35,603 nt of DNA from assembly GCA_022925895.1 (NCBI GenBank), contig JAKSYS010000648.1, forward strand, positions 1-35,603. The letters are read 5' to 3'. Made by a program: the position numbers and the translations under genes. Source of the stretch: Fragilaria crotonensis (lineage: Eukaryota > Bacillariophyta > Fragilariophyceae > Fragilariales > Fragilariaceae). Positions 9,025 through 22,307 of the stretch are shown one piece after another. Numbering within the stretch: the stretch's first letter is position 1; each line of letters starts with the position of its first letter. The notes beneath the pieces are model-generated. The model worked only from the letters and a program-made list of their open reading frames with translations. It had not been told where the DNA came from and searched no databases.

Positions 9025-9819
9025 ATGACGACCGTTGCCGAGATCCAGTCGTTGCTTGAAACCGGCGCCTATAGCGCCGCTACCATCGGACAGCTTGAGA
9101 AATATGTCGAAGCTCAAATGACAGGCTCCGCACCCTACCATTATGGCGCAAATCGAACACTTGCGAAGCTCTATCAGTTCTTCCCCGACCTGGCAAACAA
9201 CGCCGTGTTGGCACGGATATTGACTCTCGCTCTACTTCAGTTCCCAAAGACTGATGCTTTGGCTCTCTCCTGTCTCATTCCTGAAGTGACTCAAGAAACT
9301 GAGCCGATCGCGTCTATCATACGGTGAGTAATTGGAGATGGCTGTTCCGTACATGAGTGTTGTCAATGACGTTCGTTTCAGTTTGATGCAATTTGTTCAT
9401 GTATCAATTATATTGCCTTGCTCATACCATTAGCGCATTACAATCCACCCGTACGATAACAACGATATTTTAGATGCTTCGAGTTGTTGGATGCTTGCAA
9501 CTTCAAAGATTTCTGGATTCTATTCAAGGACCTTCAAGGAGGCAACGCTGACCTCAAGGCCTTGGTGCACGCGGACGATCAATTGCGACAAGGTATTGTG
9601 GACGTATTGGCACTTTCCTATCGGGCTGCCCCATTGGATGTGGTAAAGGTCGCCCTCAATGTCGACACTGTGGATGTGGCAGCGTATCCAAAGGTGGAAT
9701 CCGTGTCCGCGACGCAAGTTTTATTTGTCGCAACTCCTGACAATACCAAACGCAGTCGTGTCTTTCAAGAGGGACTCAAATTCTCGGCGATTAGCAGCTT
9801 TGTGGCAGCAAGTCAGTAA
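9025..9819 (+). CDS. eIF3k: Eukaryotic translation initiation factor 3 subunit K
   Basis: The spliced product is 214 residues, the usual eIF3k length (about 218 in human). The protein is a small PCI-type helical and winged-helix subunit of eIF3, which promotes assembly of initiation complexes on the 40S ribosome. Family-typical stretches are LEKYVEAQ, ANRTLAKLYQFFPDL, LALLQFPKTDALALSCLIP, ELLDACNFKDFW and the C-terminal ISSFVAASQ. Exon 1 is 9025-9323 and exon 2 is 9474-9819; the intron 9324-9473 has GTGAGT and TTTTAG ends and splits an Arg codon (CG|A). The ATG at 9025 is chosen because homology starts right after it; the frame extends upstream to 8935 without an ATG. The gene has no frame disruption. 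It converges on VPS13 with 208 bp between the stops. Confidence 0.93.
9324..9473 (+). other. Intron of eIF3k (150 nt)
   Basis: The donor is GTGAGT and the acceptor is ATATTTTAG. Removing it joins PIASIIR to CFELLDACNF, which aligns across the family without a gap. Confidence 0.88.
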
Positions 9820-10027
9820 TTATAGCAGGACAAGGTCGTATGTATGTAGAGACACAGATCCTAGATTCAATGATGTGTTTAATTTATTCATGGCCAAACA
9901 TCATCGCACTGTAATGCTTCTGTCCCACGATGTTGATCCACAGGGTGGACCGCCCTCCAGGACAGGCAGTGGTACGCTCCGCAACCATCTTGTTTCGTAC
10001 TTGGAAGCAATGTTCCTCAACAGTCGT

Positions 10028-13000
10028 TTAAATCTTCTCACTGAACGATCTTTCCACGTCGACGAGCGACTGAGGAGAGACAAGACTCACAGCGTCCTCC
10101 ATGCTCTTGTGCACAGACGTGATCTTGCGACGTAGAGTCTTGGCCAGATCTTGAGGAACAAACAGTGATTTGCACATGAGCATACCGAGTCCCAGATCAG
10201 AGTCTGTCACAATGGCGTTGGCAAATCGCGAAAAACTCTCGTCCACGTTGCCTTTGGAATGCTCCGTATCAATAAGGTACCAAAACTTGGCAAGACAGAA
10301 GAAGGCACCGTCGACATCTTCCAATTCCAAGTTTACCATGTTATCAAAGAGCGCCTCCCAAACAACGTGGCAGAAGTTGGCATTACGTTCCCCGTTCAGC
10401 AGTAACACTCTCTCCGAGGTCACCATGATTATGAGTGGAGTTGTATTCACGTCAGCCTGGGTATCTCCCTTGGTATTTGATCGAAGGTGGACATTTTCGG
10501 CATGGAAGACATAGCCTTCTCCAAGGTGCTGACCAGCTCGAACCCGGGATAACAAGGCTTTTCCGGCGTTTTCACCCTCGACGTACTCCACCAGAAGTTC
10601 CTTGCCATCAACATGGGCAAAAAGTCGGGGATTGCGTGTACGAGACGCCAAGATGCCGTCAGGTTCTCGGTACCGAAGCGACGAGGCAAAGGAAGAGAAA
10701 ACCAAACCCCATGTGCGACACGAAGACGCCATCAGGAGAATTGGCTTTCTTAGTAGGGCTACGGATACGCCTGTCGCCTGGTCGGCGAACTCCTTTCGGA
10801 ACGAAGGAGCTGTCGTGGTCGACTTTGTCATCACATCTTTGGGAATGTTGTCAAGCCAAACGTCTTCGGCAAGGGAACACCAGAGTGAAGCGGCGTCGAA
10901 GAAGGACGCAAATGCCTCTCTTGTGGTATAGACAACGGCTCGAATGAGAAACGTGGGCTTGAAAGCGAGTCCAAACACCGTATCGAAGATGCGCCAGACG
11001 CTGATATAGTGATGTCCGATGCCTTCTGCAATGTCCTGTGCAGTTCCGTACACATGATTCGAGGTGAACGATCTGAGCACGACAGGAAGTGACTCAAAAG
11101 TCAATGCAGGCCGAAGAATTCCAGGAAGACCAAAGAATGACTTAGGTAACGCCCCAGTCCAACTAATCTCAGTCTTGACGTTCGATATCTTCACCTTGTT
11201 GATGTGAAGCTTTCGCTCGCCAAAGCGCCGATGTGAGACTGCTTTCTGTGGTTCGGGCCTCGTTCCTGCTGCTGGTAACCGCAGCAAACCAGATCCAGCC
11301 TTTATCTTCGCAGCTACTGCGGCTGTCGCGAGGAAAGTTTTTCCAGCGTCTGCCAAGTGGTTGGGCAGTAGTTGGGGGGATTGAGAGTTCTTTCGTTCCG
11401 AAAAGTAGTCAATCCTCAAGACACGTCTGATTTCTGCTTCTAGCCAGTCGTCTCCCCGAGGGGCATTCGACGGTTTGTCGGTGATAGGATGCAACATCAT
11501 ATTCACAAGGTGGTTGACAACAGCCCCATCCACCCGTAATGTGATGGGATCAATCGACAACTCAACGTTCGTCAACAGCATGAGACCACCCTGGTTGGCT
11601 AGGGCACTTGAACATCCAAACTCAAAAGCATGGTTTCGTCGACGCCGACCAGCAGCTTGTTTTCGCCCAATCTTCAGAAGCACCGGATAAGGCGTGACCC
11701 AGAGCTGATTGTCAATAGATAGATGTCCAACTGTGACGGAGAATCGTTCATGAGCCTGGTCAACAGTTCTCTCGATGATTATGTTGTCTATGCTGACGTA
11801 CAACAATTCCTTTGGTGTCCAATCAACAACGCTGATTCCAATCCCGTGGAATAGTCTAACTTCAATCGAAGATGGGACAGTTAGAACTCCGTCCTTTCTC
11901 GACATGGTGTCAGTTTGTACAGTGTCGTCGTCGAAAACGGTTGCCGGCATGTTTGCATCGGTGAGTCGAAGCACTCGAGTAGGCCCATCAGCAACAATTT
12001 CTCCAACGATTACGCTGCTCGACAACTGCAAATTCGAGCCAGGTGCTATCTTTTCCAGGGCAACTGATCCTAGTGTGTTCGACGCAGTGCGACCTGTTGA
12101 TCCCCTCTCTTCAAATTCGATGGATATTGCTCTGCGACCTTCGTCAGGTTCGTCCCAAGCGAAGTCAACGTGTTGGTACGGAAGAAGTGTGCTATCCAAC
12201 GAAAGATCGGTGCTTTGCCAGCTGAGCTTCTCGCGACCAATACTGAACTTAGACGATTGTCCGTACCGAAAGGCATACATAGTATGGTTCTCTAGTCGGA
12301 ACGGTGGCTGGCTTGCATTCCGGAAAACAAGAATGTTTGCGGGGGACTTCGAGCTCGTCAAACATTCCACGGTGGCGACAATGATCTGTCCTCGCAGCTT
12401 ATGCACTAACCGTACTGTGACTTCTCGCCGTTTCTTGACGGTACTGATCTTTCCAGACCACAGCCAACCGAATTCCTTGGGACGAAAGCGTATGGGATCG
12501 GAATCGTCAAAATGGAATGGAACTTGATTGCCTGATGCTTCGATCGTAATCGGCTCCTTTTCGCCGTGCCCAGCGATGATTTCAATATCTCGTCCCATTT
12601 CATTTATAATCTTGTATCGGCTGAATATATGAATAATTTTTGTTCCGTGAAGACCGCCGCACTTCGAAGGAGCCTTGACCACTTCGTAACGCAAAGCTAA
12701 GGGCTCCAAAATGGACGAATGTGGACCACCCTGGTCAGGGAAACCGGAAGGCGGGAACACAGTTACTTCATTGAACGTGTTCTCAGTCGTTTGTAGAGAA
12801 AAAGGTTCACACCACGACGACGTGTACTGGGACATTCCTCGATTGTCTTGGTGGAATCGGGTTTGTCTTTGCCTCATCGTCAATCGAGAAGCCCGCTCTT
12901 GGCCAATCATTAACACTTCAAACGACAGACGTGCAGAATCGGCATCGAATTGCTCATTCCTCACAAGGTCCGCAAGCCCGAGGCACGACCAAGGTTCTGC

Positions 13001-16000
13001 TTTCCCGTTTTGCAATCCCGATTTAGGCAGTGCCCTCATGGCTTGACCCGCGATAGGCTTGTTCGACAAAAACTCCAAATCCAAACCGCTGCTGTCAACA
13101 ATCCAGTACGGAACACTCACCCTCACAACTCGATGAGCTTGATCCAGAAGGGATGCAAATGATCTGATATCTTCTTGCCCGAAGTCGTCATTCTCATTGA
13201 CACCAAGACCTGCGCGAACGTGCACAGAGAGTGCCAGCGGGGTGCCTGCTTCGTCATTTACCGTCATGGATGATGACGGTTCACCGGCATCCCTATCACG
13301 CCTAGAAGTCGTTTGTGGCAATATCGTAGCCACAGTACTCCAATCAGGAAATTGTTCAGAACTCTTGTCTCTCACGTCCAATAGCTTCACTTTTATCTCC
13401 ACCTCTTGGGACGCTTGTGCACCAGTCCACCGAACAGACTTTCCGCAACTGACGATGCCAAGGTCGGTCCAATTTTCTTCGTCGACGTGACGGTCCCATG
13501 ACTCCATAGCTTTCTCCATCGGTGCTACGAGCCCAGCAAGACTCGAGGAACTTCCGTTCGCCAGTCCGACAAGATTTGACGAACTCACGTGAACACTCCG
13601 TACAGATTGGACCTTTCGGCGAACCTGGACATGCATCAGAGCTGGGAGTTGGTTCACAACTACAAGTGGCGCCCTCAAAAAGAGCATTCGCTGCTCAGGA
13701 ACAATTGATGCTGTCGGCTTCCTAGTGTTCGCTCTGGTCCGAGATGCAGATGCAACTTCAAACGAGCCGAGTCTTAACGAGCACGCCGAAAGAAAGAATA
13801 ACTTTGTTTCTTCGCTTGAAATTGCCAAGAGGCTCAGCTCGGCCTCCGCAACAAGGCCCCTTGAAATGGAACTTCTCGAATAGGGAAGCGGTGGAACAAC
13901 GGCGCAGGCAGGTGATAAGGCGTCGTTGTTTGGCCGCGATTGAATACGCCCAGCAAGTGCAGTCAGCGAGAGGGTTGCCGAAGCGGAATCAATCAATGGT
14001 AACAAGTCAGCCGGAACAGGATCTGTTGCCCGAATTCGGTCAGATTCATCGTCGACTTCGCTGATCATTGGTATCGTTGAACTCCATAATTGGACAATCC
14101 CGTTCCTGTCCCGCACCTCGCAATGCAGATCTTGCTCCGTAGCATTACACAAAACCATCGGCGATTCAATTGATACCAGTTTGATACCACCCTTGAGCGA
14201 AATCCTAACAATAATTTTCCCCACGGCTGCAGTTCTCTTGTGGACATTTTGCGACAACAGTTCCGTGTTCTCATAAAAGGAAACGTCCTGGACGCCGACG
14301 GCGTCAACTTGAATTCTTCCGAAAGCCTTGTAGAAGAATGTAGTGGAGCGTGAGCCCTTGGAAACGTTATACTTCGAATGGTCTACCCGGTCCACAGTTT
14401 CCTCGAAACTACCAAGCTCGAGGGTAATTTGAGCACGGTGAGGGTCACACGACTGCGAAATCGCTCTCCTCAAAGAAAGCGGGATTTCGCGTCCGCTTGC
14501 CAAGGTGGTTGGTTTCGGTTGCTCTCCTTTTCGCACCCGGTCAGAATCCAATACTTCCATGAAGCGAATCGTCTTAAAGGAGATTAGTAATGAGAGTAGC
14601 GAAATACGTGGCCACTTCCTTGCAGCAACTTACCAGGCCGGTTTCATTCCTGATCCAATGAGGGATAATTGCACTTGTATCTGATGTGCCCGTCATGTAC
14701 GTCGCCAGATTCTCAATCAGGGCTCCGGTGAAATTAATATTAAGAGTTTTCGTGTCTCTCAGACAGCACTGTATTGCTGGATCCCGCGAGAGAGGTGCCT
14801 TCTCACCCCCAGCGAAACCAGGATGACCGAATTGCTTCAGCCATTCCATTCGCCTAGTCCCGGGAATTCGCATCACGCTTCTCTGCGTTGCCTCCTGCTG
14901 GATATTGAGTTCGTTCGATGTGCTGGGGAGTAGTGCTGCAGAAATAAGGGACGGGGCCAGAGCCACGAGAAGGAGGTAAGGCATATCCGACGCACATTTC
15001 ACATTCTCCGCGCCACGGTCAGATTGCTTATTTGCAAACGGCGAACCGAAAAGCTTCCGAATATCTCGAAGAGTTTCGCCTGCGTCAGGAACAAAATTCA
15101 TCCCTGATGTCGACCGTCCCTTCGCGGGAGCAGCAAGAGCGCTATAGTCTCGCAGGGACGGCGTGACATCAAGAACGCGCACCAAATCGACACCCAAGTT
15201 CGCTCCTGCAGTCCATTGCTCAATCAGTGGCTCCCATGCCACCAAACGCCTATTGTGGTAATGTGCAGAAATATCCACATTGAGCCATCCACCCACGGTC
15301 ACGTGAGATACCCTCGATTGGCCAAGCTGAAAGATTTCCTTCCCGGCGGCCTCCCCTCGCAGCGCTCCGGAGATGGCGAGTAGAGTTGCTCCACGAGGAG
15401 ATTGCTGCTCAACGATGGCGGGAACATCTATCGCAGCAACGCCAACCCTCGCGTTCTTCATTACGAACTGTACTATCGGCGATTCGGTGAGACGAGTTGC
15501 GCCTCCTGGTACCAGTGTGACTTGGAAGCCCTTTACTGTGGCTGACCCAACAGTCGAAGCTCTCTTGATCAAGGCCGCCAAAGTCTTTCCGAATTTTCCA
15601 TCACCTGTGTTAATTTTTTGATATGCGCGCTGAGCATCTTTCAGGGAGGATACAATAGGTGCGAGTGTAATCCGATGCGCATCGCCCATGCCACCAGCGC
15701 TTGATCGGATGTATACAAGCACATCTACCGTGTCGGCCTTCAATTCGAAAGCATGCGCCAGCTCCATATCGTCCAATGGTTCGCCGTGCTGAGACGACGA
15801 AACAGATGTACCAAACAAGCGATGATCCACACTGAAGTTGATCGGATTTGTAATTCGTTGTTCACCAGCTGTTGGTGGGACAACAGTGAAAACTGCAGGC
15901 ACATCGCCCGAGTCGCCGGCCGCAGACATCGTAGCTTTCGCCCTCTCAACGCAAGTTCTCAAGGCTTGAAATTCAGTGACCTGTAAGTCAAGGTGAATTG

Positions 16001-19000
16001 AGATAACTCCTCTTTGAGCGCTATGGGCTAATGTTGTATCATCCTCTTGTGATTTCAAGAACTCCATCGTATGTAGTTGGTTCTCAGAAAATCGCTGCAG
16101 GGTTTCGATGACCTTTGCATGGTCCTGCATTTTCGAGTTGCCAATGATATCAGCCGTCGACGAAAACTCCATAGTTGAGGGTCCGGATGATCTCACGAGA
16201 GCAATGAATCCCTTTAAAGTAGACGCCCATCGAAACGCAACGACGTTGATCGATTCCTCTGAACTGTCGCGAACATGATCAAAGATGTTCCGCGACGATA
16301 GGATGCATTCAAACCCTTCGGTTTCAAATGTGAGGTGTACTAATACTGTCTCACGTGGCCATGCCACGCTTTTCTGGACATGTGTAGGGAGCGGCGTCGT
16401 TTTGGGAGCATCCATTTGCCAAATATCCTTGACAATGGATAGACACGAGTCGATTAAGGACGGCAGCGGCAACAGCTGTATTTCCCCCCAAATAAGCCGC
16501 ACATCAAGCATCAGGAGAGCCTTTTGTCTTCGAAGTGACACCTGCAGTGTCAGAAATACATCCGATCCTTGCTTGCCTTTGTTCTGATTCAGTCCCACAG
16601 CACGAACACCAGGATGCATTGACAGGTCATGCACCATAAAATTACAAACTCTCATAGAGGCGCTGCAATCTTCCCTATTTCCAGATACTTCAACCGACCA
16701 GCCTGAAACAGCGATTGAGAAAAGAGGCCGTGCGAAGGCGATCCCCGCTCTCGCAGCACTGGGAGAGTCCTTGGAAAACTTCACCTCAAAGTCAGGCGAC
16801 TCAAAAACAACAATGCCCTCAATATTGAGTTTCCGGGGCTCCCTTCTCACAAGGTTTCTATGGTTGCCAGTCTGTAGATTAAAGATCTTCTTATAGCTTG
16901 CATGGGTTTTGAGCAAAAGGATCAGGATTGAGGACGATGCATTCAACCTGATCGGGGACGATAAAAACGAAATTTGGAGTTTCAGTCCGTCTCTTGTTCC
17001 TGCCGAATAACATGAGGAAGCGACGAATGCTCTACACTCGGGAAGGAGCATTTCAGTTTCCGACCAATATGAGGTTGATGGTAAATCGATCCTCTCCAAC
17101 ATCGAACTTGGCTCCAAGTTCGATGATAAGTCGCTTAAGACAGCTGCCATGGACAACGCTGATCGCTCAAGGATTGGCCAACCGTCCAACGAACGGACGA
17201 CAGAAACATCGTACATAGATGCCCGGATAACAGGCAAAGGGTGGCTTTCACTGGATCTGTGCTCCGCACACAACCGCAGTGACAGCATCAGCTGCAGTGC
17301 ACTATCAGACATTTTTGCCACATCAATGATGTCACCGCGAGCACTAGGAATCACGACCGTAGTTTTCTGGATAGCAACATCGACTCGCCATCTGACTGCG
17401 ACATCATTCCGTAATTTAAGTGCCTTGGACGGGCGCTTAGGCCCTTCGGATCCCGAGGTGCCCTTGAGAAGACTGAGACAACGCTGGAGACCCTCGTTGT
17501 GTGGCACGATTTGGATTGGTTGCACCCGGATTCCCAAATGGCAATCGACTGCCATATCTTCGGGAGTTGTGGCAACCTGTTCCTCCTGGATTTCACTACG
17601 ACCATATCCGACGGCCCAACCATCGACTTGCGACCGTGGCGTGCAACTGATACGAAACCGTGATCTCACAACCTGCCCGTGGTGATCCTTCCTTCCCAGA
17701 AACTCTTTCGGGGAAGAGCCGACATCATCAGTACACCCATATACCTGAACATTTCCACAAAGAGTATCTATCTGAAGGCGAGTAGTTATTGGAGAAAGCT
17801 CCAAACTTGTCCGCACTCCAGCATCTGTCAAGACGATGGCACCGACGAGAGGCAAGCTGGAATGGTCATCCCAGACACACATTCGCAAGGATGAGCATCG
17901 AAGATGCAAATCATGAACTAGCGAAGACATGTTTCCAACGCTTCTTGGTCGCGTCAGCTCGTTCACCATGTCGCTGAAAAAGCTGGATTTCGGTTGGGTA
18001 ATCTCGCCTTGGTTAATAGACTCAGCGTTTCTCTTCACGGCGTGTACCAATTTTGTCACCGCAGGGAACAAGGATGCCTCTGGACTAAATTCGATCCCAC
18101 CCAGAATGATTCGTCCCTTCAACGAAACTCCTTGGCGGCCGTGTCGTATGAAGTCAACAGCAAGCCTCAAGAAGGGATCAACCTCAGGAGAAACCAGCCG
18201 ACTGAAGATCCTAGCACTAGTGGGGCCTCCAGCACGAAGTAGCTCTCTCCGCCTGCCATCCTCTTCGTGCGATACACAAAGAAGATCCGTTCCGATAAAA
18301 ACCTTTGAGTCTCGTGATCGATGCAATAAGGCACAGGAAACATGAGATAGCTGAAAATCGTAAGTCGAGCGTTCGTCCGTGTGTGATCTGCTTTCCAACT
18401 TGGCGCAGAAGCTCTTCACAACAATGGATCCTTGGAAAAACTCTCGATTCAAAGGATTGATGTCGGTAGGGTTTGCGTCCATGTCTTCAATGAGAGCGCT
18501 CCTCTGCCGTCTAAAACGCAAAATTGATTTTGCTTTCACAGCGGCCATTTCCTCCTGCTCTCGTCCTTCGGGATGGGGATGCTTAGACTCGTGGGCGAAC
18601 GCATCAGAAGACTCGTCGTTCACGTCGATTTCAACAGTCTTTTCTAGGTCATGGAGGGATGCTTTCATGGCACGCAGTTCAGCCTTGGCTCTCTCAAGAG
18701 AAACCTTGAGAGACCGACGCTCGCGGCGTTTGCTCCTCGTCAGATGTTGCTGGATGGATTCAAGGGAAAACGCATTTGAATTGGAGAGTTCGAGCAGCCT
18801 TTTCTCCAAGGCAGCCACTTCATTCTCTGCCAAAGCGATGTCCTCTAAAAGGGTACTGACCAACGCAATCCTTCCTCCGAACGAGATTGCGGAATGAAAC
18901 GAATCAGCATCACTGTCAAGATCACTGTCTTCGTCTTCTTCGCCACGGCCTTCTTCTAGTCGAGCGAGGTTCTCGGCGTTTAAATACACTGCACCAGCGC

Positions 19001-22000
19001 GTTTCGGAGCGCGCTTGCGTGACCCGTCAGACGTCGAGGAAACATCTGAATGAGATCGTGCACGTCTTCGTTGTTGAGCAGATTTCAGGGACTGATCGTC
19101 TCCATTCAAAACAGTCTCGGCATCCACGGTCCATTTGTCTTCGGACCAAGAAGTTTCTCCGTCATCCTCAAAGACATCCAAAAATTCGTTCTCGTCAACA
19201 ACGCTTGACGTCTCCGAAAATTCCTCGCGGAGCGGTTTCACTTCTGCCTTGATCTCACTCATAAGCTCGTCGTGTAAATTACGAGATCTTTCATCACCTC
19301 GCCACACAAACATATCTGGCGAACGACTTTGACTGGCCATACTCATGGATCGTTTCCAGGCGTTCGCGATACCTCCGATCTCGTGGACACTCCATCGAGA
19401 TGCGGATAGTGCAATATCATTGACCATCGCTTGCGCTTTGAATCTGCAATGGGTGAGATCGGAGGGTATCACGGACGACGACAACGAAACAACCAGATCG
19501 AAGTCGGACAAAACGTCATCTTTGCGGTCGTCCCTGGGTTCGAGAAGGTAGATCCTTGTTCGGGACAAGTGTATTTGAAACTTATCGTAGAAAGATGTGT
19601 GTCCTGACTCAGCCGCGATCGTGCGATCGCCGTTGTATTCTGATACGGTCGAGCGAAAAGTAAATCTTCGAGCTTCTGACCCAGCAACGCTTGCCGCGCC
19701 GTTCAGGAAGAAGTGGTCAGCACCAAACTTCGGGCTTGACGGCAACGTCATGACCGTTTGACCGTCCATGGAAGGAGCAAGGTACAGTGAATTTGCGTCG
19801 CCGACACTTCCATCCGTTCTTTCAGTCGTTGACGTTACTCGCCCACTTTTCCGTCGCGAATTTTGGTGAGATGCCGAAGCGGCACTGCCCCTTTCCTCAG
19901 GTTTCGCTTCCTTAAATGCATAGTTCAACTTTGCGAGAGCTACCCCGGCCAGACTTTCTGTCGCAAGGTGTGCCGTACCAAGGTCAATCATGAGAGTGCA
20001 GTCTCGGTCGCCGTGAAAGCAAATTACCGGGCAGTTTATTCGAACATCCAGGTCAAGGTTCTTGTGCTCACTAAGAGCCCTTGCACTCCGTCCAAGCCAC
20101 CCAGCTCTGTCCGAGCCAAGTTGCGATAGCGCAACATTTTGCCAATATTTCGAGGAACTGATCTCGCCTTTTGACGGGATAAGATCTCGAATCCGATACA
20201 TCCATTCACTATCTGGAGTGAGATTAACTTCGACAGCATCGAAACATGCATGGAAGCCAATGTCGTACTCAGGATGGTCAGGTGGGTCGCTCGTGATTTG
20301 AACGTAAATCAATGGGTTGCTTGGACTGTCCATGCCATCATTTGAATCCATATCATCGTTGCTATGTACCCTCGAAACCACAATACACTCCTTCTTACTA
20401 CTTGAGCGGAGCTCGGAAGTTGTAAAGTCATCCAACGACAGAGTCAGCTGATAAGATTCGAAATTTCCCATAAGGTCCAATTCAGAAGTAAAACGGTGGA
20501 TGCTGATATTCATGAACTGCTCGTGTAGTCGCCGGTATTGTTGCACTTGATCCGAAGTCGATTCCAGGGCTGCAAACAACGACATGCATCCACGTTCCAG
20601 GTGGACTCGAATTGACAATGCCACGCGGCTCTTGTCCTCCGCCGACAACTCGGCCGACTCTGACGCAGTCTCAAGGTAGGCAAGCAGCCTGTCGCACTCT
20701 CGTTCTGATTCAGCATCCTCCTTGGCAGCGGAAGAAATCCATTTTCGTAATCCCGAGCGCTTCTTCATCTTCTTCGAAGAAGTCTCCACACTCCCAATGA
20801 TTCCGGCCAACCTTGCGTTGACAATTGCTCGGTATAGGATAATATCTCGCGTGGAAAGATCACCACGAATACCATCTTCGATTTCAACAAGCTCAGCAAG
20901 TTCTCGCTGCGAGAGACCACGAGGGGCTTGTATATAGGAAGCCGAAACGTCCAACGTTGGATCATCGCCTTGGTTCGGTGTTCCACTTGCTGACTCTCCT
21001 TCGTTTGCCTCGTCCGTCACATGAATAGATCGAATAGAGAGTGATTCAAGAGCTCCGGTCGATTCTTTTCGAGGAAGCGTCAAATTGGAAGGATATCGAC
21101 ACTGACGTTCATACAAATCGCAATACCGCCGTCTCATCTCGTAGCGTTGATGGAATCGACTCCACGACCATCGCATTCGCGATTCTCGAAGTTCCATACG
21201 GACCACCTTGGCAGCATACCGCCACCAAGCTCGAGGACTCTCGAGTGGTGGTACTTGTGGTCGGTACGGGCGGTACTGCTTGAAGAAGACATGCTCCTTC
21301 ATGGCAGATGTCAGGGCGATAATACCGGCGGCTTGAAAGTCCCGAATATGGACGGAAAGATCGTCAATGGTGATGGAGCAGACAAAACTTGGGCGTTCCT
21401 TCAGATTTCCGGGCTTTGTGGATAGTGCAGCATGACATGTGGCATCGACTGGTCGCAAGAGATAAGTGTGCATCGGAGCATAAAATGCAGCACCGACTCT
21501 TGATGGTGACGCCAAAGCACTGCCTCGGCGGGCTATACACTTGTTGAGCGCCTTGCCCAGATTCATGGGCGGCAAATTCTTGACGTGAAGAACAGACATT
21601 TCGACTGGTAAGCTCTCATCATAGTCGATTGCATTCCAGTATACTGCAAAATGATTTAATTGACCTTCTTTTTGAATGACATCCAATCCATCGCAATCTT
21701 CTTTGTATGATTCATCTTCGGCTTGAATGTGAATACTCTCGAGAGTAATCCCACATGCAAATGGATTCATCGGATCGGACAAGACATCCTCGAGTCTGAC
21801 ATGAACATCTCTGATATGAATATGTAGTTTTTCCATAATATCTTTGAGAATCCCTTCTGTTATACGCTTCTGAAGTAGTTTGGATAGCGATTGTGTTTCT
21901 TTCCTTCCGTAGGACTCGGAATCTGCCAGGGCATTGCGTCTTGATGCGATTGCACTTTTGCGCATGGCTTCGTCGTTGTAATCATAATTGGTCCGCAACA

Positions 22001-22307
22001 GCAAATGAACCCCATCCAAAACGACCACAACCACGGCACCATCATCATCGGTGGCAGATGTCCCCAGTTTCGCCCAGGGGACCGTAATTTCGAGTGATGT
22101 AATTGAACCAGATACCATCTCCACGCCCGTGTTTTGCAAGAGTTCATTGACAACATCTTTTCGGAATTCCAAATGATCCAACGAGATGTATCCACTCCAG
22201 ACACTGAGTTGTGCAGACTTGTGTGGCGACACTTCATCTTCCTGATTTTGAACAAAGTACTTGGAAAGGAAGCCATTTAAGAGCTTGCCAGCTAAACGTT
22301 CGAACAT
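10028..22307 (-). CDS. VPS13: VPS13-family bridge-like lipid transfer protein (about 4072 aa, one intron)
   Basis: Exon 1 is 22307-14634 (2558 codons) and exon 2 is 14572-10028 (1514 residues plus stop). The N-terminus MFERLAGKLLNGFLSKYF with LSVWSGYISLDHLEFRKDVV is the chorein domain (residues 1 to about 120), followed by the long beta-groove of repeats that conducts phospholipids between membranes. At about 1100-1225 there is an acidic linker and a predicted coiled coil. The VAB/SHR-BD region covers roughly 2700-3300 (IFSRYKIINEMGRDIEI near 3190). The C-terminal ATG2-like helices include SWTGALPKSFFGLPGILRP near 3690, and a PH-like end with LFAHVDGKELLVEY lies near 3875-3970. A FFAT-like motif sits at 1041-1047. 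Length fits the family (3100-4400 aa). VPS13 acts at organelle contact sites. The coding sequence is free of frameshifts over 12.2 kb. Confidence 0.95.
14573..14633 (-). other. Intron of VPS13 (61 nt, phase 0)
   Basis: On the minus strand the donor is CTG|GTAAGT, a branch-like TTACTAAT lies near the 3' end, and the acceptor is CTTTAAG|ACG. Unspliced, the frame stops after NLL. Splicing joins NETGL to TIRFMEVLDSD in frame, matching the W/F-rich start of VAB repeats in the family. Confidence 0.85.
19167..19187 (-). other. FFAT-like motif codons within VPS13
   Basis: Codons 1041-1047 read EFLDVFE, preceded by VDEN and followed by DDGE. The FFAT core is EFFDAxE with acidic flanks and binds VAP proteins of the ER. 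The match is 4 identical plus conservative changes, in a disordered acidic linker where such motifs lie in other VPS13 proteins. Binding is inferred. Confidence 0.45.

Noticed and set aside
14574-22307. VPS13 as two genes split at 14560/14574
   Set aside because: A 61-nt intron with GTAAGT donor, branch-like site and AG acceptor joins the halves in phase, and each half alone lacks essential VPS13 parts.
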